Part shown: positions 1-5,310 of the stretch, piece after piece
Position numbering within the stretch: the stretch's first letter is position 1
How the letters are laid out: every line of letters begins with the position of its first letter
Translations under genes and position numbers: made by a program
The notes under the pieces: model-generated
What the model was told of the DNA's origin: nothing
The model's input: only the letters and a program-made list of their open reading frames with translations
The model's database searches: none
Assembly: GCA_014238825.1 (NCBI GenBank)
Contig: JABAAI010000054.1
Coordinates: 1 to 6,222 of the forward strand
Length of the DNA stretch: 6,222 bases
Direction: 5' to 3'
Origin: Leptospirales bacterium
GTDB lineage: Bacteria > Spirochaetota > Leptospiria > Leptospirales > Leptonemataceae

Positions 1-262
1 TTGGGTTAATTTAATGGGCTCTTTATTTTTAGCCTTACCTTTTTCTTTTCTAATATTCTACTATGGAATCCCGTACGTCTTAGAATCTTGGCTCAACTTG
101 GAGGCTTCGCGCCAAGCAGGTGGCCTAGATCTTGTCTTTCTCTTTAAAACATTAATTATTGGACTAGCACTTTTTATAAGTCTACAGAGTCTTTCTCTTG
201 GCACTAGGTCTTTTTTGATTATTTTTGCCAAGAGATGTGAGCTAGCCGAGAAAAAAAGCTAA
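1..262 (+). CDS. TRAP transporter small permease (DctQ family), C-terminal part
   Basis: The reading frame is open from base 2 (first full codon TGG) to a TAA at 260-262, giving 86 residues. The true start lies upstream of the window, so the ATG at 14 is internal. The fragment has a hydrophobic helix (about residues 4-24), a short loop, and a second helix (about 45-70). It follows the C-terminal pattern of DctQ small permeases of the mannitol/chloroaromatic-type TRAP systems: a G-S-L start to the helix, the P-Y-V-x-x-S-W segment, an E-x-S-x-x-x-G-G-L loop, and a K-x-L-I helix followed by L-Q-x-L-S and an Arg. In this family the subunit sits in the inner membrane and pairs with the large permease DctM and a periplasmic binding protein for Na+-driven uptake of organic acids. 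The substrate cannot be read from this part. The gene downstream is nadE rather than dctM, so any dctM partner must lie elsewhere. Confidence 0.8.
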   Translation, partial: WVNLMGSLFLALPFSFLIFYYGIPYVLESWLNLEASRQAGGLDLVFLFKTLIIGLALFISLQSLSLGTRSFLIIFAKRCELAEKKS

Positions 263-285
263 GTTAATGTCCTTTTTTTGATAAT

Positions 286-2496
286 ATGCTTATCTCCAAT
301 AGCTCTTACTGCATTGCGACTCTAAGTATAAACCAAAGCCCCATGGACTGGGATGCCAATGCAAATAGAATCTTAAATGCTCTTAGAAAACTATCGCAAC
401 TGACTCCAAAAGGAAAAGATACGAGTAAACAAGATGCTACTAACAAAAATATTAATAATATCGACTTAGTCCTCTTCCCAGAGCTTTCTGTAAGTGGCTA
501 TGGTTGCGAAGATGCCTTTCATCACCCAAGTGTCTGGCACCAAGCCCTTGAAAATACTCATAAAATAGCTATCTTAGCTAAAAAAATTCTTCCTGATAGT
601 GTAATTATTCTGGGGCTGCCTTTTAACTTTAACTCTGTTCTCTATAATTGCTCTGCAGTTATAGCTGATGGTAAAATACTAGCCTTAGTCCCAAAGACAA
701 TATTAGCAGGAGATGGTATCCATTATGAACCACGCTGGTTTGGAGCCTTTAAACAAAACATTAATCATATCATTGAGATTAATCAGGAAGAAATTCGCTT
801 TGGCTTGATGGCCTTCGAACATAAGGGCATCCGTTTTATCATTGAAAATTGCCGTGATGCTTGGGGCCTCACTCGCCCAGCATATTTACTTCGCGATAGC
901 GACTATGATCTAGTACTTAATCCATCGGCCTCATCTTTTAGTTTTGATAAATACAAAATTCGCCGTAATATTGTCCTTGAGTCTTCACGGCGTCTGGGCG
1001 TATTTTTTGTACTTAGCAATCTGCTTGGCTGTGAGGCAGGACGCTTGATATATGACGGACATCTCGCCGTAGCCTCTGGAGGCAAAATGATAGGGGAGCA
1101 ATTGGAGTTTTCCTTTCATGAATTTGTAGGCCTTGTTTTTTCGATTGATCCTAGCGCAAATAGAAGTCTTCGCACTCGTTTGCATGATAGAGATTTTACT
1201 GACTATCCAAAAGCAAAAGAAAAAACTTATCTCCTAAATATAAACAAATATCAAAAGCAAAGTTATCACGACCTAAATTATCAAGAAAAAAATAATGTAA
1301 TAAGTCCTTTTGCCATTGGTCCTCAGGGAATTTTAGCAGAGCAAGCAAAAACAATTCCAAAAAATAGCAAGGAATACTCAAGAAACGAGCAATTCCTTAC
1401 TGCCCAAAGCCTAGCCCTATTTGATTATTTACGTAAATCCAAAGCCCGTGGTTTTGTGATTTCTCTTTCCGGAGGAGCCGATTCTAGTATCTGTGCGCTC
1501 CTTGTTTATTATATGTTAGCCTATGCTATAAATGACTTAGGCCTAGAAAGCACCATCCAAACATTAGGCCGAATGGATCTTTTAACTTTAGTTAAAACCG
1601 AAGTTTTAGCTCTAGATAAAGCAAAAAGAAATAAAGCGAGTACTAAAAATGAAATAAAAGCAATTCTACAAAAGCTAATGCCTCATTTTTTACATACTGT
1701 TTATCAAGCGACAAACAATAACACACAAAAGACTCGAGAAAATGCCCGTCAAATTGCAAAACTTGTTTATAGTAAGCATGCCGAAGTAGAAATACAAGAC
1801 ATTGTCGATTCCTATTTGAATAGTGTAGAATCTTTTACTAGAGCTTCAGCTGAAAAAAACAATCATCAAAATGACGCGAATAAATTACGGATAGATGACC
1901 TGAGTTTACAAAACATTCAAGCACGTACGCGCGCGCCTCTCGCTTGGCTCATCGCCAATCAAAGAGAAAGCATTCTGATTTGCACTGCTAATCGCAGTGA
2001 AATTGCTGTTGGTTACTGTACTAAGGATGGCGACACTGCAGGTGGTCTAGCCCCCCTCGCTTCTCTTAGCAAAAGTTTTCTTATGCAATGGCTAAGCTCC
2101 ATGCAAAATGAAGGTGAACACTTATTTGGTCCCGTACATGAACTCTCTTGCATCAACTCACAAAAGCCAAGTGCAGAACTACGCCCTAATCAAGAAGACG
2201 AACTAGACCTTATGCCTTATGAACTTTTAGACAAAATAATAGTACTCTATCTTCATGAACGAAAAGCAGAGCAGGAAATTTTGCAAATACTAAAAGCTCA
2301 GGCAAAAGAAGAACGGTCTAATCCTAAATCTAAAAACAGAAAGTACAAAGACAAAGAACTAGAAGCATATACTTCCCTATTCTTCACCCGCTTATCACAA
2401 AGCCAATGGAAGCGAGAAAGCCTTGCCCCTTCTTTTCACATCGAAGAAGAAAGCTTAGACCCTCGTAGCTATTATCGTTATCCTATATTCTCTTGA
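286..2496 (+). CDS. nadE: Glutamine-dependent NAD+ synthetase
   Basis: This enzyme catalyses the last step of NAD+ synthesis: ATP-dependent amidation of deamido-NAD+ with ammonia released from glutamine, in the cytosol. The 736-residue protein has two domains. The N-terminal nitrilase-like glutaminase (about 1-300) shows the catalytic triad Glu66 (in LFPELSVSGYG), Lys137 (in LVPKT) and Cys189 (in ENCRDAW). The C-terminal synthetase (about 370-736) carries the PP-loop SGGADSS at 395-401, an N-I-Q-A-R-x-R stretch near 543-549, T-A-N-R-S-E near 567-572, the G-Y-C-T-K-D-G-D nucleotide-site segment near 576-583, and P-S-A-E-L-R-P near 628-634. The protein is longer than the usual 540-680 residues. 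Extra material includes a polar insert at about 38-58, a long segment between the PP-loop and H-T-V-Y-Q-A-T (about 425-470), and a Lys-rich stretch near 670-690. The start at 286 fits the family N-terminus (a short beta strand leading into D-W-D-A-N-A-N) but has no Shine-Dalgarno sequence. It follows the DctQ stop by 23 nt and is probably co-transcribed with it. Confidence 0.96.
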   Translation: MLISNSSYCIATLSINQSPMDWDANANRILNALRKLSQLTPKGKDTSKQDATNKNINNIDLVLFPELSVSGYGCEDAFHHPSVWHQALENTHKIAILAKKILPDSVIILGLPFNFNSVLYNCSAVIADGKILALVPKTILAGDGIHYEPRWFGAFKQNINHIIEINQEEIRFGLMAFEHKGIRFIIENCRDAWGLTRPAYLLRDSDYDLVLNPSASSFSFDKYKIRRNIVLESSRRLGVFFVLSNLLGCEAGRLIYDGHLAVASGGKMIGEQLEFSFHEFVGLVFSIDPSANRSLRTRLHDRDFTDYPKAKEKTYLLNINKYQKQSYHDLNYQEKNNVISPFAIGPQGILAEQAKTIPKNSKEYSRNEQFLTAQSLALFDYLRKSKARGFVISLSGGADSSICALLVYYMLAYAINDLGLESTIQTLGRMDLLTLVKTEVLALDKAKRNKASTKNEIKAILQKLMPHFLHTVYQATNNNTQKTRENARQIAKLVYSKHAEVEIQDIVDSYLNSVESFTRASAEKNNHQNDANKLRIDDLSLQNIQARTRAPLAWLIANQRESILICTANRSEIAVGYCTKDGDTAGGLAPLASLSKSFLMQWLSSMQNEGEHLFGPVHELSCINSQKPSAELRPNQEDELDLMPYELLDKIIVLYLHERKAEQEILQILKAQAKEERSNPKSKNRKYKDKELEAYTSLFFTRLSQSQWKRESLAPSFHIEEESLDPRSYYRYPIFS

Positions 2497-2520
2497 CCCA
2501 TAAATTAACGATTAAAAAAT
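2493..2520 (+). promoter_or_regulatory. Candidate promoter for efp, probably leaderless
   Basis: TTGACC at 2493-2498 (5 of 6 to the sigma-70 -35 consensus) overlaps the nadE stop codon. It is followed after 16 nt by AAAAAT at 2515-2520 (4 of 6 to TATAAT). A start of transcription about 7 nt after the -10 would fall at 2527-2528, on the efp ATG itself. There is no Shine-Dalgarno sequence in the 31-nt gap. This is a consensus match by eye in AT-rich DNA, made more credible by the same geometry upstream of the GT26 gene. Confidence 0.4.
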
Positions 2521-2527
2521 AGCATTA

Positions 2528-3100
2528 ATGATAAACGCCGTGGATATAAAGAAGGGTCTCATACTTAAAGTTGAAAATAATCTCTATGCGGTTAGCCTAG
2601 CACAATTTGTGAGCCCCGGTAAAGGAAGTGCTTTTGTGCGCACTAAGCTAAAGCATATCAGTAAGGGAAATGTTATCGAACGCACCTTCAAATCAGCAGA
2701 AAAAGTAGAAGACGTTGAAATCGAAAAGCGCAATATGCAGTTTATCTATAAAGATAATGATGAAATGGTATTCATGGATAATAATGATTATGAGCAAATT
2801 AACATCCCCAAGGACTTGGTAGAAGATATAATCCCCTTTATGAAAGAAGAGATGCCCATAGAAATAAATTTTTACGAAGAAAAACCGGTAACCGTTAGCC
2901 CACCAAACTTTGTGGAGCTTAAGGTTAGCTATACTGAAAATGCCGTTAAGGGAGATACGGTCGGCACATCTCGTAAGAGTGCACAAGTCGAGACAGGAGG
3001 CGAAGTCCAAGTACCACTTTATATTCAGCTCAATGATATAATTAAAATTGATCTAAGAAACTTTTCATTCGTAGAACGCGTTCGAAGCACCAATTCCTAA
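2528..3100 (+). CDS. efp: Translation elongation factor P
   Basis: EF-P binds the ribosome between the P and E sites and helps peptide-bond formation at polyproline stretches. The 190-residue length is normal (about 185-190). Domain I (about 1-63) contains the loop S-P-G-K-G-S with Lys32 at the tip, the position equivalent to the modified Lys34 of E. coli EF-P. It is followed by A-F-V-R-T-K-L-K and E-R-T-F-K-S. Domain II includes F-M-D-N-N-D-Y-E-Q and the P-P-N-F-V-E-L segment. Domain III has V-K-G-D-T, E-T-G-G and the V-P-L-Y-I strand. The end is less typical: N-D-I-I-K-I-D-L-R-N-F-S-F replaces the usual G-D-x-I-K-V-D-T-R-T-G-x-Y. No lysine-modifying enzyme (EpmA/EpmB type) is visible nearby, so whether Lys32 is modified is unknown. 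The start matches the family N-terminus and has no Shine-Dalgarno sequence. The stop is 3 nt before the next ATG, so the two genes are very likely co-transcribed. Confidence 0.97.
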   Translation: MINAVDIKKGLILKVENNLYAVSLAQFVSPGKGSAFVRTKLKHISKGNVIERTFKSAEKVEDVEIEKRNMQFIYKDNDEMVFMDNNDYEQINIPKDLVEDIIPFMKEEMPIEINFYEEKPVTVSPPNFVELKVSYTENAVKGDTVGTSRKSAQVETGGEVQVPLYIQLNDIIKIDLRNFSFVERVRSTNS

Positions 3101-3103
3101 GTT

Positions 3104-4264
3104 ATGTCAGAAAATAATCTCATCGAAAAGGCAAGGCTCGGCGAAGCACGTTTCTTCCTTCAGTTTGGTGGACAAGGCGTGCCCTGGTTCAAAGAACTAG
3201 AGCGCTATTATGAAAATCCAGATTTCGCTAAATTTTTTGAAACGGTTTTTCAAGCCCTCGAAGAGGAAAAGCCTCGTGTCGAAGGTAGCATCGGACTCCC
3301 ACACGGCATAGATCTGGAAGCTTGGTTGAAAGACAAGGAGAGCATCCCTTCTGAGGCCTACCTTAGCTACGCCAGCGTGTCTCTACCTCTGGTTCAACTA
3401 ACTCAACTCGCTCATTACCACAATCTCGTAAGTCAAGGAATATCTCAGCACGATCTATTAAAATGGAGCCTCGGGGCCTCGGGGCACAGCCAAGGGATTA
3501 TTGGTGCCGCCTTCGTTGCCATAGACTCGCAAGCTGAGGTCTACTATAAAAACCTCGCTCAATTCACAAAATTACAGCTTTATTTAGGGATAAGTGCCCA
3601 GAAGGTCTACCCCTATCCCGAAGCATCTTCAGAAGAGCTTGCCGAATCGCAAGCCCTCGCTAGTGCTAGTATCCCAAGTCCAATGGTCGCGGTTTTAGGT
3701 GCTGACCATAAAACGATAGCGAACTTAGTCGAGGAGATAAACAAAGAACTAGCTCCAGAAAAACAAATATACGTAGGCCTCTATAACTCACCTAGCAATC
3801 GTATCCTTTCTTCTCATCGCTCATCACTCATCGCTTTTGCTAAAAAATACCAAAGCAAGATAGCAGAAAAGCAATTTAAGTTTATCTATCTTATGACAAG
3901 CTGTCCCTTCCACTGCCCTCTTTTGAAAGACATGTCTCCCATAATAGCAAGAGAGATAGAGCATATTAACTTTCAGCTTTATGCTAAGGAACTCAAACTG
4001 CCTGTTTATTCATTTTATGATGGTGCTAACTACCAAGATTTGGAAGGCAACTTAGCCGATAGAATGTTCAGAGATTTAATGCTGCATACCCTCCACTGGG
4101 ACAAAGCCATGAAACCCGTAGCCGACAATAATGCCATCACTCATATTTTAGATTTTGGACCTGGCAAAACTTCTCAACGCCTTAGTGCAGAGAGCCTCAA
4201 AGAATTTGAAATTGAAAAACCAATACTGGCACTAGCAAAAACCAGCAAAGAACTTGGTATCTAA
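3104..4264 (+). CDS. Stand-alone FAS-I beta-type acyltransferase (SAT-like domain)
   Basis: The 386-residue protein matches, along its full length, the N-terminal starter acyltransferase domain of fungal-type fatty acid synthase beta chains. That domain moves an acyl group from CoA to the acyl carrier protein. Visible landmarks in order are F-G-G-Q-G at 21-25, the L-P-L-V-Q-L-T-Q-L helix near 95-103, the nucleophile elbow G-H-S-Q-G at 127-131 with Ser129, P-S-P-M near 191-194, Y-N-S-P-S-N-R at 227-233 (the fungal N-G-P-R-N position), the catalytic His270 in S-C-P-F-H-C-P-L-L, and H-I-L-D-F-G-P-G near 347-354. No FAS domain follows: the gene stops after the acyltransferase fold. No Arg occurs between residues 130 and 232, so the arginine that holds the malonyl carboxylate in FabD-type transferases (about 25 residues after the Ser) is missing. 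Acetyl or another neutral acyl group is therefore a better guess than malonyl. There is no signal peptide, so it is probably cytosolic. It lies 3 nt after efp without a Shine-Dalgarno sequence, which suggests translational coupling. Its GC content is clearly above that of its neighbours. Confidence 0.82.
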   Translation: MSENNLIEKARLGEARFFLQFGGQGVPWFKELERYYENPDFAKFFETVFQALEEEKPRVEGSIGLPHGIDLEAWLKDKESIPSEAYLSYASVSLPLVQLTQLAHYHNLVSQGISQHDLLKWSLGASGHSQGIIGAAFVAIDSQAEVYYKNLAQFTKLQLYLGISAQKVYPYPEASSEELAESQALASASIPSPMVAVLGADHKTIANLVEEINKELAPEKQIYVGLYNSPSNRILSSHRSSLIAFAKKYQSKIAEKQFKFIYLMTSCPFHCPLLKDMSPIIAREIEHINFQLYAKELKLPVYSFYDGANYQDLEGNLADRMFRDLMLHTLHWDKAMKPVADNNAITHILDFGPGKTSQRLSAESLKEFEIEKPILALAKTSKELGI

Positions 4265-4268
4265 AAGC

Positions 4269-4296
4269 TTTAATTATTTACTTGACTCTAATTAAA
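4269..4296 (+). repeat. Perfect 8-bp inverted repeat around the GT26 -35 box
   Basis: TTTAATTA at 4269-4276 and TAATTAAA at 4289-4296 are exact reverse complements separated by 12 nt, and the TTGACT -35 candidate lies between them. The arrangement would suit an operator for a dimeric repressor. As RNA it would be a weak A-U stem with no U-run, so it is not a good terminator. In an AT-only sequence an 8-bp match can also arise by chance. Confidence 0.35.
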
Positions 4297-4309
4297 AGAG
4301 ATAAATAAT
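4282..4309 (+). promoter_or_regulatory. Candidate promoter for the GT26 gene, probably leaderless
   Basis: TTGACT at 4282-4287 (5 of 6 to TTGACA) and AATAAT at 4304-4309 (5 of 6 to TATAAT) are separated by 16 nt. Transcription starting about 7 nt after the -10 would begin on the ATG at 4316. No Shine-Dalgarno sequence lies at normal spacing; the only purine run, AAAAGAGA at 4294-4301, is too far upstream and would sit inside the promoter spacer. Spacing and start-codon distance are nearly the same as at efp. Confidence 0.5.
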
Positions 4310-4315
4310 GATATT

Positions 4316-5239
4316 ATGTCTAGTAAAATTGTAAACTTATATCCAGAAACTAAGTATTCTGAAATTTCAAGCTCTGTTAAAAGTGAGTTGTCCTCACAAT
4401 CAGAAGAACTAGAGCAACAGCAATCAACAAAAGACGATAGAGATAGACTTTCAATCTATAAATCTATCGATACAAAAGATTTTGCTAAAATTAAACTATT
4501 TGGCTTAGATATCGATAATCTCAGCCGAGATGAGGTAGTAGCATTTATTTTAGAGGCCTTGGAAAAAAAAGAAAAACTCCACCACATCCTTTTTATAGAC
4601 CCCATAAAGCTACTAAGAATGAAATTAAACTCTTCTTTGAGACCGATTATTAATCAAGCAAACTTAGTACTAGCAGAAGGTGGCGGTCTGCTTTGGTCCT
4701 GTAAAAAACTAAATATACCATTAAAAGAAAGAATCTCCATAATCACGGTTGTCATGGACTTGATGTACTTGGCGATGCAAAATGATTACACGGTCTATCT
4801 CCTAGATTCACAAGCTCATCACATACACAAGGTCTTCTTCAACTTTCAACGCAATTTCCCGGGGCTAAGAGTAGTTGGACGCAAAGGAGGGAATTTCAAA
4901 CAAGAAGAGGAATTACTCATTAAAGAATCTATTCGTAAGTCTGCTCCCGACATTATTTTACTAGGCATGAACTTCCCTAATCAGGAAAAATGGATTAAAG
5001 ATAATAAACAATATCTAGGCAAGGCCATAATTCTTGGCTTGGATAACACTCTTCAAATACTATCTGGATTAAATAAACAGTATCCAGATTGGGTAGTCCT
5101 AAGTGGCTTCTCTTGGCTTTGGTACACTCTAAAAAATCCATGGCGCTTAAATCGCATGCTGCTTACTATATCTTTTTACTTCGTTTCATATATAAAATCT
5201 ACTTGGCTTTTTAATCTAAAAAAATCAAAAAGGAATTAA
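4316..5239 (+). CDS. Divergent WecG/TagA/CpsF (GT26) glycosyltransferase
   Basis: GT26 enzymes add a sugar, often N-acetylmannosamine or its uronic acid, to an undecaprenyl-linked intermediate on the inner face of the membrane during envelope glycan synthesis. The 307-residue protein is longer than the usual 230-260. Residues 1-57 form a Ser/Gln/Glu/Lys-rich, probably disordered extension. The family fold runs from about 59 to 290: the F-G-L-D-I-D start, N-L-V-L-A-E-G-G-G at 116-124, L-K-E-R-I near 136-140, Y-L-L-D, P-G-L-R-V-V-G-R near 182-189, P-D-I-I-L-L-G-M-N-F-P-N-Q-E-K-W-I near 211-227, and the C-terminal membrane-associating appendage G-F-S-W-L-W-Y-T-L-K-N-P-W-R near 264-277, followed by a hydrophobic stretch and a basic tail. 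Several signature residues differ. The catalytic Asp of the usual D-G pair is Glu121, the T-x-N-P-E region reads F-I-D-P-I-K, and the R-V-x-G-x-D motif lacks its Gly. It could be an enzyme with altered specificity or weak activity. The donor and acceptor sugars cannot be read from the sequence. Confidence 0.85.
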   Translation: MSSKIVNLYPETKYSEISSSVKSELSSQSEELEQQQSTKDDRDRLSIYKSIDTKDFAKIKLFGLDIDNLSRDEVVAFILEALEKKEKLHHILFIDPIKLLRMKLNSSLRPIINQANLVLAEGGGLLWSCKKLNIPLKERISIITVVMDLMYLAMQNDYTVYLLDSQAHHIHKVFFNFQRNFPGLRVVGRKGGNFKQEEELLIKESIRKSAPDIILLGMNFPNQEKWIKDNKQYLGKAIILGLDNTLQILSGLNKQYPDWVVLSGFSWLWYTLKNPWRLNRMLLTISFYFVSYIKSTWLFNLKKSKRN

Positions 5240-5278
5240 ACAAACACTTAAAAAGCGAAGCACGCTTAAAGCCCTTTT
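5228..5278 (+). other. Weak nested inverted repeats between the GT26 gene and yejE
   Basis: AAGCG at 5253-5257 pairs with CGCTT at 5263-5267 around a 5-nt loop. Outside this, AAAAGG at 5228-5233 can pair with CCTTTT at 5273-5278. A second 8-bp pairing, AGGAATTA at 5231-5238 with TAATTCCT at 5284-5291, competes with the outer stem. The stems are short, and only four T residues follow the inner hairpin at some distance. It is at best a poor terminator or a small leader structure. The 71-nt gap holds no coding region. Confidence 0.2.
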
Positions 5279-5295
5279 CCTACTAATTCCTACTA
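5277..5295 (+). repeat. Two tandem 9-bp copies upstream of yejE
   Basis: TTCCTACTA occurs at 5277-5285 and again at 5287-5295, a 10-bp period equal to about one DNA helical turn. The copies end 15 nt before the yejE ATG and lie where a -35 box would be expected. They could be binding sites for an activator or repressor, or the product of a small tandem duplication. Confidence 0.35.
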
Positions 5296-5299
5296 TGTT

Positions 5300-5305
5300 T
5301 ATTAT
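5300..5305 (+). promoter_or_regulatory. Possible -10 box of yejE
   Basis: TATTAT matches TATAAT at 5 of 6 positions and ends 6 nt before the yejE ATG, the same kind of spacing seen at efp and the GT26 gene. No good -35 is present 16-18 nt upstream; the tandem repeat occupies that place. An overlapping TATAAA at 5305-5310 abuts the ATG. The region is very AT-rich, so the call is weak. Confidence 0.22.
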
Positions 5306-5310
5306 ATAAA

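Noticed and set aside
280..285. GATAAT directly before the nadE ATG as a -10 box
   Set aside because: Transcription would start several bases inside the gene and remove the start codon, and no -35 lies at the right distance.
903..1381. Three minus-strand open frames of 60-66 codons opposite nadE (903-1085, 985-1185, 1196-1381)
   Set aside because: They lie antisense to a well-supported NadE coding sequence, overlap each other or abut, and show no recognisable domain.
2693..3010. Minus-strand open frame of 105 codons opposite efp
   Set aside because: It is fully antisense to EF-P, with a Phe/Ile/Tyr-rich composition typical of a shadow of A-rich sense codons, and has no family features.
3104..4264. 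Annotation as a FabD-type malonyl-CoA:ACP transacylase
   Set aside because: The GHSQG elbow, the FGGQG start, the D-F-G-P-G end and the absence of the malonate-binding Arg fit FAS-I SAT domains better.
4308..4330. Alternative ATG at 4308 for the GT26 gene
   Set aside because: It is 8 nt upstream of 4316 and in a different frame, so it cannot produce this protein.
5253..5280. Intrinsic terminator after the GT26 gene
   Set aside because: The stem is only 5 bp, the T-run is four bases and not adjacent to the stem, so it does not meet the usual pattern.
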